DNA from: Agelaius tricolor
Lineage: Eukaryota > Chordata > Aves > Passeriformes > Icteridae
Length of the DNA: 64,000 bases
Reading direction: 5' to 3'
Assembly (NCBI GenBank): GCA_023055355.1
Contig: JALJCS010000022.1
Coordinates: forward strand, 12,958,501-13,022,500
A program made the translations under genes and the position numbers. Numbering within the stretch: position 1 is the stretch's first letter; each line of letters opens with the position of its first letter. The notes below the pieces were generated by a model. The model worked only from the letters and a program-made list of their open reading frames with translations, did no database searches and was not told where the DNA came from. Positions 11,278 to 21,940 of the stretch are shown here, in pieces.

Positions 11278-12640
11278 AAACTTTGGAAAAGTCTGTATTT
11301 TTGTCATTCTCTCATATAGCTAATTAGCAACTTGAAAGGAAAGGGAAAGCTTCTCTTTTCTGAACTCCACGTCAGCTAAAAAAGGCACCAAGCTCTGCTT
11401 ATTTCCAGCCCATGTAAGATGAGCAATTAGCATCCCCCTTTTATTGAACTGCTCACACTGATCCATAGCCATAAATGTTGTTTATCAGCTTCCCAAGTTG
11501 GATGTGGACACGCAGCCCCCTTGGAATGGAGGTCACACAAATGGAAATGCAAAAGGCCATATTGTGCTATCAAAATGGTGCAAACCCAAGAAAAATTCCT
11601 TGCAATAAATGAAACCTTGGATTTGCCCCAGAGCAGAACCAAAAAAAGCAACAAGGGTGGACTTTACTATTGGAAAATGTGTGAAAAAAGGTTTTTAGTA
11701 GCTCAAAATCTTAGTTCATTACAGGGTTTAATACTGTGTGTGCGGGTTTATACTGTATTTTTTCCCTAATATTAAGGATGTATTATTTATACTGACTGCA
11801 GCCACGCCACAGAACACACGAGGAGAGTTTGTTTAGCAACAGAGTGAAAAAATATTTGCTACAGGGGCAGTCTGGCAATATTGCTTGTTAAGACATGCTA
11901 TTTGTAAGCAAATTTATATGAAAAGTATGCAATGTCTAATACTAAACTACTCCAGCCCCAGACTGAAGGGTGATTTTACAAACGTCCTGCAGCACTCAAT
12001 CATTCCTTCATTTTAATGTCTTTATTTTATGATTTTGTTGATGAAATACTACTTACCCAGTGCTCAAAATTCCTTTTAGGCTGCAGGCACTGGCTAGTTG
12101 ACACGGCAAGCCATATTTTACAGCTATATATTTCAGCTTTCTCTGTCCAAGTTGGAGGACACAGTAGCCAAGATGGTTTTTCATAGTAGAAATATATTTT
12201 CATATTTATTTATTGATTTGACTAATGTATCTATTTTTCAATTCACATGCTTATGTTTCAATCCATTAAAGTGATTCATGGTCAAATAATATGTTATTGC
12301 AAGTACAAAGAGGAGATAAAACCACTGTACACTGGCCATAACACAAGAATAAAAATAATAAAAATCCATTTCATGATTAAATATAGTTTTTAATCCCCAC
12401 CTGATCACGTGTAAACTGATGTTTTTAATTATTTTTCTACAGAATAAGTCGGGGATTTTTTTTTTCTGTAAAATGCAATTACTGATTAAATAAATGCTCA
12501 GGAATAAATACTCTCACCCAACCTAAGTGCTCAATGTTAAATTCACATAAAGCATCAAATTACTGGCAAAATAAATTAAAAAAAAAAACTCAAAAGGCTT
12601 TTAATTAGTTTGAAGGAGAGCTAAATGGCAGCTGGTAAAG
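11278..12640. other. AT-rich unique block
   Basis: No repeat or gene is recognised. The texture is AT-rich with TAAT-type words (for example 12190-12290 and 12360-12440). Confidence 0.35.
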
Positions 12641-12689
12641 AATGTTGAGCATGTCACCTCCAGGTCAGGGCTGGAGGGAAGGTGGACAT

Positions 12690-12782
12690 GGTGGTGGCAG
12701 GAACTGGGGTGGTGGTGGCAGGAACTGGGGTGGTGGTGGCAGGAATTGGGGTGGTGGTGGCAGGAATTGGGTGGTGGTGGCT
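12690..12782. repeat. 21-bp minisatellite, about 4.5 copies
   Basis: The unit is ggtggtggtggcaggaactg plus one g. Full copies lie at 12708-12728, 12729-12749 and 12750-12770, with a partial copy on each side. The two right-hand full copies carry att where the left has act. The open frames here (reading as GGGRNWG plus-strand and PATTTPV minus-strand) are by-products of a unit length divisible by three and are not evidence for a gene. Confidence 0.95.
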
Positions 12783-13130
12783 GCTCAGGATCACCTGGAA
12801 TTCCTGGTCTGGGTTCACCTTTTTGGACACAGGCAAACAAGCCCACATGAAAAGCAGAGAAAGAGGCACCCATGAATCAGGAGGAGCAGCTCCAAGTCCA
12901 GCTGTGGGACACTGCAGCCTCCAGGGCAGGCACCAGCCTTGCCCTGCTGCTGTTGGGATATTTTTCTTGGTGCTTTCCACAAAAAAATTGCCTTTTCTCC
13001 TGTCTTTCACCTCCAAATTGAGAAATTTCTTGGGAAGCAAAGCCAATGCCAGGTGAGGCCCTGGGGGCTGGCCAGAGGGGGATGCTCTTCCAGACAATTG
13101 GGGAGCACCTGGAGCCAGGGTCAGCATGGG
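12783..13130. other. Unique spacer
   Basis: Moderately GC-rich sequence lies between the minisatellite and a CR1 fragment. No domain is recognisable in the open frames that cross it. Confidence 0.4.
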
Positions 13131-13290
13131 ATCAGAGAATCATGAAATCCCACAATGGTTTGGGGTGGAAGGGACCTTAAAACCCACCTAGTGCCACGGG
13201 CAGGGACATCTTCCACTGTCCCAGGTTGCTCAAGGCCTTGTCCAACCTGGCCTTGGACACTGCCAGGGATGGAGCAGCCACAGCTGGGCA
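13131..13290 (-). mobile_element. CR1 LINE fragment, 3' end
   Basis: The antisense CR1 3' end starts at atcagagaatcatg and continues with 'ggtttggggtggaaggga' and 'gggcagggacatcttccact'. The 3' terminus is intact on the left. The truncated end on the right abuts the long purine satellite after about 25 bases. Confidence 0.93.
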
Positions 13291-13313
13291 TCAGCCACAG
13301 CATTGACAAGAAA

Positions 13314-13550
13314 AGAAAGAAAAAGAGAAGAGAAGAGAAGAGAAGAGAAGAGAAGAGAAGAGAAGAGAAGAGAAGAGAAGAGAAGAGAAGAGAAGAGAAG
13401 AGAAGAGAAGATGAAAAGAAAAAAGGAAAGGAAAGGAAAGGAAAGGAAAGAAAAGAAAAGAAAAGAAAAGAAAAGAAAAGAAAAGAAAAGAAAAGAAAAG
13501 AAAAGAAAAGAAAAGAAAAGAAAAGAAAAGAAAAGAAAGAGAGAAAGGGA
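13314..13550. repeat. Polypurine pentanucleotide satellite
   Basis: Seventeen uninterrupted copies of AGAAG run from 13326 to 13410. An interrupted stretch with GGAAA units follows to 13450, then seventeen copies of AAAAG from 13451 to 13535. The plus strand is almost purely purine for about 230 bases except for one T. Such mirror-like tracts can form triplex (H-DNA) and are usually length-variable. The 164-codon plus-strand frame across it reads as Lys/Glu/Arg repeats and is not a gene. Confidence 0.97.
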
Positions 13551-15339
13551 TTCTTTATTTCTCCCTTTTCTGCCTTGAAAAAAAGAAAAGCAAAAGAACA
13601 TAAAATGAGTTTTAGGGATTCATTTTGGAGGGACCTTGGAACAAGCTGATGCTATCGGTGAAGGAAAAAAAGAACACAAACCCCAAAAACCCTAAATATC
13701 CCCAAACTGGGAAGACAATCAGCCTGTGAGAGCAGAGACTGAAAAACAAAGCACAGCAGAGCAGCCACAGAGGAGGAGGGCTCCAAGCCCATCATGGGCA
13801 AGTGGGGTGACATCCTCACACACACTCCAACCCTTCTGTGCTTATTGCAGGGCCCTGATGGCTCTGTAATTATAGCCCAGCCCTGGGAGTTCCCTGCCAG
13901 GCAGGAGCTGAGGACACGGTAGGAATATCTGGGAATGGGGCTGGAAGGACGCAGAATTTGGGAGGACATCCATGGGCAGCCTGGGGAACCTGCCCTGATA
14001 CAGAGAGGCTTCCAGAGGCAGCTCCTTTGTGCACCCTGACTCCAGGAAAAGGAAAAGGTATTTTAAAGTCACCTTAGGTCCCCCTGGGAAGCGGGAGCAC
14101 AGAAGGCTGTCAATGTGTTGAGGTAGAGCAGCTGAGAGGCTCTGGAGAGAGAGAGCTAAATGAATAGAAACTTGTTAAATGATGTGAGTTAATGAGAGCA
14201 TTTTGGAATTAACCAGCTTCCATGACTTTAAATAAAACCCCAATGTCATTTTAAATTGGATTTTGTACATTTTTGAAACCATTATTTATTTTTTTTTTCC
14301 GTGAGGTGCATTGGTGGGAAGAGGGAAACATTAAAGTTTAACCTCCTCAACCCACTAGTGGTGAAATATTGGTATTTTTCCAGTGGATTCAGAAATAAAG
14401 GAACAGTGGCAAGAGCCAAGAGATTTTCTGGGAGATGGGGAGTCACTCAGCCCTGTCCCCACTTTTGTGAGGGTGAGGAGCTGCAGTCTGCATCCAAGGG
14501 AGGGAACGGAGGTGGTGGGGCCACCATCCTCTGACCTTGCCCTGTCACTTTGGTAACCCCAGTCCTCATTCCAGACAGGAGGAATTCTGTTCCTTTTGCC
14601 CTGTGGATGGGCACAAACTGGTTTGGAAGCCTTGCTGTGTGCCCTGCCCCTGTGCCTTGCTGGCAGCTGGCACTGGGATGGCTGCTCCAGGCATGGACAT
14701 ACCTGGATTGCCTGCCACCCTCCTTGTCCTGCTTTTATGGAACTCAGGACAGGTGAAATGGCCATAACTTCTAGTTTTTTTATTGTTATTTCTATTATTG
14801 TTTAGGTCAGCTTTTTTCTTTCTTTTTTTTTTTTTTTAAAGCCTCTCATAGGCAATGTTTGGAAGATGAGGGAACATGCTTTGAAGGAAAATCAAGGAAG
14901 AACCCAAGTCATTCCCAGATGAGCCCAGCTTATAAAACAACTCAGTTCCTCCATCACACTTGTGCTGAAAGCCAAAATAATTCTGGATACATTTTGGAAG
15001 GCAATTTTCAGCATCAATTCTATATTTGCAGCACCTCTGATTTCTTCAAACCATCTCAGAAGAATGTTCCAATGGGACAGGCACCAGCCTGGGACAGTCG
15101 TGGCTAAGGTTCAAATTTCTTTATTATTTACATGCCCATGGAGAGCATTCTATTTCACACCTCCTGAAATATTCATGAAATTCCACTGCAAGATCTTAGA
15201 ATTTTTTTTTCTTGCCTTATTTGTGTTGTACTTTCTTGCAGGTACAAACTGGGAATGTTGGCACTGAAGACCAAAGTGTGACATTAAAGGCTATGATGGT
15301 GACCCTGGCAACAGATTCCATAGAAATATTTCAGTTAAA
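13551..15339. other. Unique intergenic DNA
   Basis: No gene is seen. A pyrimidine run lies at about 14815-14837. Short open frames at 14300-14800 on both strands overlap and lack domains. No transposon is recognised. Confidence 0.45.
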
Positions 15340-15447
15340 TAGAATCCCAGGCTGGTTTGGGCTGTGAGAGACCTTAAAGACCACCCAGTTCCAACCCCTG
15401 CCATGATCAGGGACACTTTCCACTAGACCAGGTTGCTCAGAGCCCCA
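15340..15447 (-). mobile_element. CR1 LINE fragment, 3' end
   Basis: This is an antisense CR1 3' end: tagaatcccaggctggtttg, 'gagaccttaaagaccaccca', 'cactagaccaggttgctcag'. Only about 108 bases remain. The match to the typical consensus is visibly diverged, which suggests an older insertion. Confidence 0.9.
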
Positions 15448-16950
15448 GATATAATTAAATTTGCTCAGTGTGACCATTAGTTGCCCTTCTATGACACTTC
15501 ACTTGCACAGAATGACTTTGTTAGGAAAGAGAACACCTGTGGTGGTGGAGGGCAGGGAAAGCCCCAAAGGCACTCCTAAGTCATAATTAGCTTTGTGATG
15601 CATAAACACCCACCAAAAAGAGATTCCAGCTCTCCCCCAAAGAAACCATTCTGGGAAAGGATCCAGCACCTTAAATAGAGGGTCTCCAAATCCTGGGTGT
15701 TAACGTTGGACAGGACAGCCAGAAAATGGGGCTGAAAGCTGTGCAGCCAGGGCTGGGGAAAGAAGTCCCAAAATGGAAGAAGGAATGGGAAAGAAGGGTG
15801 GGAAGTGGGGCATGGGAAGTCCCACGGCTGCCCAGTGCTCACCCCAGGCTGCTCCAACACAGAGCCACAGTAAACTTAGCACTAAGCCTCGGTTTAAAAA
15901 TTCACAGAGTTTTTATATGATAATTACTGTTATTATAACTGGCCCGTGAAATAAACACCTCTCCCAATTATGCCAAAGGCATGAGGTCCTTCAGAGACAG
16001 AAATCTCACAATAAGATTTACTTTCAGCATAACGATGTAGAGGGAGAGAGGTGCAAGATGAATAACAATAATATTATAGTACATATAACGTATGTTTTAA
16101 TTAGCTAAAGGTAATCAAATGAGGTTTGTCACGATTATATTAAGGTCAGGTCTCCACATGGTTTCATCAACAACATATTAAGACAAGGGAGGTGATGCCA
16201 AATTGGGGTTTAAACCTAATCAACATAATTAAACAAAGCAAGAACATGTGTTTAGAGCTACACCTATTTTACTGATCTCTCTATTTTAATTACTCTTGCA
16301 GAGTAAATATTAGGACCAAAATAACTCCTAATTAAATTTTTTCCATACAAACAGAAAACACAATCTTCTTTTAATTTGCTATTTTTGTCGAACGAATGTA
16401 CAATATCCAGATCTTTTGCAGGAGAAACCGTTTCAAAAGTGTGCTCAAATTATGCTAAACAGCCTAATACATTCCAAAGTATTGACATACTGGCTTCAAA
16501 TGTGTGGGAAACGGGAAACTACACTGGCCCAAAAAAGTCATGGGAAACCATAAAAACAAACTAAGCATAATTTAAACTGATTGGATGCTTCCTTGCAAGA
16601 AGTTCTTGGTTTCTAAATACAAAATGTGGACATTGAAATGTGGTCAAGTTATGACTTAAATTAGAAAAACATGTTTTCTTAGGTTTCTATCTTGCAATAT
16701 TTGGCACAACTCAGACACTGGGGAAAGAGTTATGTCAGTAACATTTCCAAAAGTGTCTAAGTGGCTTTGCCTGGAGTAACACTGAAATGGGACTTAGGCA
16801 CTCAGAAGTCCAGAGGACATGAGTTTGTAAGGGCCTACAAATGTTTAAAGCTGTCTAGGTGTCCAAAAGAACAATAGATGGGCATTTCAAAATTAATTTA
16901 AGTGCTTTTTAAGTTAATGACCGGAAGGGGATGGCATCCCATCCATGTCT
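15448..16950. other. Unique block, conserved-element-like
   Basis: No repeats are seen. The 15940-16330 part is AT-rich, with words such as TTAATTAGC near 16100 and repeated AATTA/TAAT motifs. Conservation would need an alignment with other birds. Confidence 0.3.
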
Positions 16951-16954
16951 GTTG

Positions 16955-17012
16955 AAGATTGGACTTGATGATCTTGGAAGACTTTCCTGACCTTAATGAT
17001 TATATGATTCTA
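16955..17012 (+). mobile_element. CR1 LINE terminal scrap
   Basis: About 58 bases match the CR1 3' terminus: 'ggacttgatgatcttggaag', 'actttcctgaccttaatgat' and 'tatatgattcta'. Upstream sequence does not resemble CR1. This is a severely 5'-truncated copy. Confidence 0.75.
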
Positions 17013-17270
17013 CTCTGCATAAAAGACTAGGGATATTTTTAAAGTATCAATCTTTGGAATTAAACCTAATATTCACTCAGGTGATCTGTTTCATGCCTGA
17101 TGCCTCAGATGGGATTTCTCTGAATTTAGTGACATAAATAAAAGCAGAACCAGGTCTGTAAACAGAAGTTGCAGGTAAGGATTCCACACTGGAGGCCTGT
17201 AGCCAAGTTCCTCCTGGAACTTGTGATTAGAGGGAAAACTGCTGTGTCCTGATGTACTTGAAATGTGTTT
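17013..17270. other. Unique spacer between two CR1 copies
   Basis: No repeat or gene is seen. Confidence 0.4.
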
Positions 17271-17876
17271 CACAGAATCCCACAATGGTTTGGGATGGAG
17301 GGACCTTAAAGCCCATCCTGTTCCTGGCAGGGACACCTCCCACTGTCCCAGCTGCTCCCAGCCCCAGTGTCCAGCCTGGCCTTGGGCACTGCCAGGGATC
17401 CAGGGGCAGCCCCAGCTGCTCTGGGCACCTGTGCCAGGCCTGCCCACCCTGCCAGGGAACAATTCCCAATATCCCATCCAGCCCTGCCCTCTGGCACTGG
17501 GAGCCATTCCCTGGCTCCTGTCCCTCCATCCCTTGTCCCCCTCTCCAGCTCTCCTGGAGCCCCTTTAGGCCCTGCCAGGGGCTCTGAGATCTCCCTGGCG
17601 CCTTCTCTCCTCCTGTTCCAGCTGTCCCAGCCTGGCTCTAGAGGGGCTCCATCCCTCAGAGCATCTCAGTGGCCTCCTCTAGACTTGTTCCAGCAGATCT
17701 GTGTCCTTCCTGTGCTGGGAACCCCAGGGCTGGCTGCAGTGCTCCAGGTGAGATCCCATGAGGGTGTAATAGAGGGGCAGAATCCCTCCCAGTTCATGGG
17801 AGGGTTTCATGTCCAACCTCTCATCTACCAGCACCCCCAAACCCTTCTCCCCAGGGCTGCTCTCAACCCATTTAGA
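17271..17876 (-). mobile_element. CR1 LINE copy, about 600 bp, songbird-like
   Basis: This is one of the longest CR1 copies here. On the left it begins with the antisense 3' terminus (cacagaatcccacaatgg, then 'gggatggagggaccttaaag'). It runs through the full 3' UTR into the end of ORF2, where the minus strand resembles the ERAALGR...GVL stretch of CR1 reverse transcriptase near 17830-17876. The frame is broken. The 5' end is missing beyond 17876. Its 3' UTR closely resembles the copies at 32705 and 38858, suggesting one family that was active fairly recently. Confidence 0.93.
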
Positions 17877-17980
17877 AAGACTGAAGCTGGAAATAAAATT
17901 TTCACTTAAGAAGAAGATGAACTAAAGCACCCACCAGGATGGGGGCTTTCCTGTCCCTGGCCTCCAAGGTAACACAGCAA
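17877..17980. other. Unique spacer
   Basis: Short unique sequence between the CR1 copy and the direct repeats around the A-run. Confidence 0.4.
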
Positions 17981-18040
17981 GAGTTAAAAATGTGGGAGAA
18001 AAAAAAAAAAAAAAAAAAAAAAGAGTTAAAAATGTGGGAG
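17981..18040 (+). repeat. A24 run between perfect 18-bp direct repeats
   Basis: The sequence gagttaaaaatgtgggag stands at 17981-17998 and again, perfectly, at 18023-18040. Only A residues lie between them (17999-18022). The two copies also share two preceding A bases. The layout is that of an insertion consisting of nothing but a poly(A) tail with its target-site duplication. A tandem duplication with A-run expansion, or an assembly error, would look the same. Confidence 0.85.
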
Positions 18041-21000
18041 CAAAAATTTCCCAAAGCCTCCCGGAGCTCAGCCCCAGAACGATTCCGTCAGAGCCGCCGC
18101 TGGCATGCGGAGGGACCCCAAATGAGTTAAGAACTCTTCCACTCCATCATGAAGAATTGTTCTCCAGAGTAACCACCAGTGGGGAAATGCTTAAAACACT
18201 TACCATATGTGGCTAAGAAGGGTCTAATTTGTCCATTTGGAAATTTTGCCTCTTTTGAAAGGATAGTTAATTCCAAGTAATTTATTTCATAGATGAAGCT
18301 TTCTTCAGAGTGGTTAATATATCACCCTTGGTTGCCTGAACAATTAGAAATTGTCACCAAAGAAAAATGTCGCAGTTCATGTAAATAACTATTTACCTAA
18401 AGGAAATGGGAATCCACAAGAGTCAGCACACTTTAATGAGCCATGACAATAGGGGGAAAAAAAAGCAGCCAATGGTACAGTGATTCTGCTAAAGCTGACA
18501 TTGCTTATGGTAAAAATTGGCCAAAACAACTATTATTTGTTGGGGTTTTTTTCATGTCAGAAATAATGCAGCTTGAAATTTTCAACAGGCAACATGAGCC
18601 CAGACCATTTGTTACTTCTGATGGCCTAATTGTTCTCCTGGCAGAAATAAAAAATTAGGGCACTTATGTCATTTACCTAAATTTCTAATTAATGCAATGG
18701 TAATAGAGAAACTGGAGCAGAAGAAAGTGAGGCAGAAAAAAAAGTAAGTTGGGTGAAAAATGTTTCTCTTGGCCTTTCTACAATTTGTCTTTGTTAACTT
18801 TCCTATGGTCTTTCCCTCTTTAACAGCAGGTAGAGTGATCTCTGCAGAGATGTTCCAGAGTTTTCCAACTGGACTGAGGCATGCTGGGCATTGAAAAATA
18901 TGATTTCTTCCACCTGAGCTATTGAACAGACGTGATAAAAACACCAACTGCAGCACAATGTCCTTTATGTTGCCTCGAAGGAATGTGCCATTAAAATGAT
19001 GTTAGAAATATTCTTCAAAAGCAGCTAAAAAATCTGCACTTGGGGCTGCAATTCCATCCACAAGTTTTCCACTGCTCCTGTGTCCTGATATCCAACTCAT
19101 CCTGCAAAGCAAATCCTGGCTGGTGTATGCCCTCATTAGGATGCAGGATGAAGAGAAATGCATCAAAATGCATAAACACACCTTAGAAATGCCTCTGAAA
19201 GTGTCTGGAATTCACTTTGTCCTGCAGCACTGGCAAGTGTCCACCATCTCCTGGATATTTATTGTTGGAATGACATGGAGGAGGCTCAAGGTGATCCATT
19301 TATGCCCATCCCCAAAGAATTTACACCCACTCCTTTGAAGGGATGCCACACCTTGATCTTGGCACCACTAATGCCGTTGAAATACTGTTAAAAGGAAATG
19401 CACAAAAGCAGAAAATTGGGGAAATTTTAAAAGGAGCCCTAGAGAGGGTTTATCCAATGAGAACTCAATGAAAGGTCAGATGGAGATGGGATCCCATTCG
19501 CAGCCTTGCTCAGATCTACCTGTGCTCACACTTTCAGATGTTAAAGAAATGAAGTTTCCTATTGCTTTACAAGTATTTTCAAGTACAGCTGTAATTAAAC
19601 TGTGAGTAAAGTGCAAGCAAACCAAGTAAACATTGACATGTGCTAGTAAATTATTCCAATTTTTCTCTTAATGCCTGAGGTGCTTTCCTTAAGTACTAAA
19701 TGGAAATAAAGAAAAGGGGAAAAAAAAGCAAGGTCAGAAATTCAAACCTCCACCAAATGTGAGCTCAGGGTCGCAGGGAAATGTCAAAGTCTGCTGGAGG
19801 TTCATCCTAGCAGTGGGTAAAAATGCTTCCCATTTTCTGACCACATCCTAATCTGGGGAGCCACCCACATCCCAGAAGATTTTCCCCTGATTTTTTTCTT
19901 CATAAGAGCAGTTTTTGCTTTAAAACAACGTGGATCCCTTTCTCATCCATTACCTGAAGTATCCTGGAGCTCCAAGGAGTAACCTCAGTGCCTTCACTAG
20001 AACAAAGCCATGATATTTCAAGAGTTAACAGCAAACACTGACTCAGGGAACATTTCTGTTCTGCCATCAACAAGCCCTCGACACTCCCAGGTCTGAGCTT
20101 GCACAGTGACTGCAGGAGGGTCCCACCAGCGCCCAGGACAGGCCTGGGAGCATCCCAGGGATGGTGCCCCAGGGGTTCCCTCTTTCCCAGGCAGGTGGGA
20201 GCAGGAGCTGCCTCCCCAGCTTCACTCTCCCACCTGGGCCTTACCATTCCCTCTGCAATCTGGGAGCCGCCTTGGCACGAGCAAGGTATAAACACAGGGC
20301 TCACAATAGCACCAGGAGCTGGCAGGAGCAGAACTCCAGCAGCACCGGCAAGTCCTGCTAAAATAAACATGTTACAGGCAAAGGTCATGATGCCTGTTAA
20401 TATAAAGAGTGCGTGGCGTATAATGCATTCAAATGCCGGAGTGAGAGAGGGAGATAATATGATCCATTTGCCAGATTCCTCCTTTTAGTTGTAACACGAA
20501 GCCATTCTGGGCTGGAATGACCCAGAGATGATAATGAAGCGGATGATGATGCCATTGCCTGTGATAATGGTGTGACAGGGAGAATACCCTGGAAAACTGC
20601 ACGAGCTGATAAGTGCAAAGGTATAAACAAACCCAAACAATATGGACTTACAGACATTAGCGCGGAACAAAAGAGAGAGGGAAAAGCAAAGCCAACTGAT
20701 CAACATTAAAAAAATAAAAGACTTTGCAAGGGTGACTTTTTCAGCAATTTTTGGAATTGCAGCTCCCAAAACCAAGCCCTCCCCAGCTGGAACAACAGCC
20801 AAGTGTCTCATCTTGGGCAGGGGGGCCACCTCTCCGTGCTTGGGAACAGTTTGTAGCAAACAGCCCGCGATATGAAAATGTATTTAATGCAATTAATAAT
20901 TTAAGAAGTGAGAGCATGTGCTCTTGGAGAGTTAAATGCTTGTCAGAGTGATAGATGCACGCTTCAGCACCAATACATTTCGTACGAAGAGCAGAGGGAT

Positions 21001-21400
21001 TTTGCAAACTTGTGTTGACCTTGGGTTGCGGTGGAGAGGAGGCAGATTGCGAAGGCAGGCCTGCGTACGGCAGGACTGCGTCAGCTCGCAATTTACAGCC
21101 CTCTCCCCAATTAAAGGACTGTAAAAACATTAAAATTAATGCAGTCTTAACTCCAGAGCAGGCTCTACTTTCTTAATTAGTGCATAATTATTCAGTTTTT
21201 GATATCCTGGAAAATTATCACATGGAAATTATTTTAGGCGCAGTAACAATAGCAAAAATCTCTCTACCCCCCCAACTCGATTAACATGTGGAAGTAATTA
21301 ACACTTTATTACAGTGAAAATACTATTACTGCTAATGTTTAATGACTTTTGCCATTGCATCATAAGCAGGAAATTTAGAACACTACAGAGCAACGGTCTG
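18041..21400. other. Long repeat-poor block
   Basis: No transposon is recognised in over 3 kb. A GC-richer island lies at 20090-20360. Conserved-element-like AT-rich texture is strongest at 20380-20700 and 20870-21400, with words such as TTAATTAGTGCATAATTA at about 21170. The 162-codon minus-strand frame at 19900-20388 covers the GC-richer island, overlaps plus-strand frames, and lacks a recognisable domain. Confidence 0.35.
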
Positions 21401-21520
21401 CTATAAATACAGTCCAAAGATTATAAACCAGAGTCAGATGATTCGCACTAACAGTGCTTAAGACAGGGATATGACATACAATACGTTTCCAAAATGTCAC
21501 AGGCAGGAAATATAATTTTC
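21401..21520 (+). repeat. Noncoding element, copy A of a diverged direct duplication
   Basis: The core at 21436-21463 matches 21862-21889 at 25 of 28 positions (agatgattc / cactaacagt / ttaaga). Anchors on both sides keep almost the same spacing: ctataaat lies 35 bases before the core here and 34 in copy B, and caggaaat lies 68 bases after the core start here and 64 in copy B. This points to true common origin over at least 110 bases. It may be a duplicated regulatory element or an ancient repeat family. Confidence 0.6.
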
Positions 21521-21827
21521 TTGATAAAGTCCACTCCATACAGCCAAGCAGGCAGTGCAATAACGCTGGATGCGTTCGGTGTAGGCAGCAGTGCTCAAGT
21601 CCTTGTAAAAGCCTGTTGTTAATCAAATTGAAACATAAAACCCCAAGCATAAAGTTATTTTCTCATAACAGTTTAATAGAAATTTCCAATCAAACAAAGG
21701 CCAAAAAGTGTTATTACAACATGAAGTTCCTTGTATAAACAACTTAAAATGAAGTAGGAGAAAGTTTCATGGGATTTATGGATTTCTTTATTTTCATTAT
21801 TTCGAGTAAATGTCTACTGTAGATCTC
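21521..21827. other. Spacer between the duplicated elements
   Basis: AT-rich, with no gene. A weaker similarity links gaaatttccaatcaaacaaa at about 21679 to gaaattcccaaacaaacaac at about 22151. The duplication may therefore have been longer, with insertions and deletions. Confidence 0.35.
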
Positions 21828-21940
21828 CTATAAATGTCTCAAGAAATTATGCACCAGCTTTAGATGATTCACACTAACAGTAATTAAGATGCTGAGTCCA
21901 CGTAAGTGTCGAAGAGGCCTGTGCTCAGGAAATGTCATTT
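21828..21940 (+). repeat. Noncoding element, copy B of a diverged direct duplication
   Basis: This is the partner of 21401-21520 in the same orientation, offset by about 426 bases. The core is 21862-21889. Beyond the three anchors the copies are well diverged, so the duplication is old or the family is ancient. Confidence 0.6.

Noticed and set aside
12654..13127. 157-codon minus-strand frame with PATTTPV repeats (and the 124-codon plus-strand frame opposite)
   Set aside because: The repeat arises because the minisatellite unit is 21 bases. No signal peptide or domain, and both strands are open equally.
13155..13649. 164-codon plus-strand frame rich in Lys, Glu and Arg
   Set aside because: It is a translation of the CR1 end plus the AGAAG/AAAAG satellite. 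A five-base unit with no stop in any frame always gives such frames.
19900..20388. 162-codon minus-strand frame
   Set aside because: It covers a GC-richer patch that is open on both strands, and no domain is recognisable.
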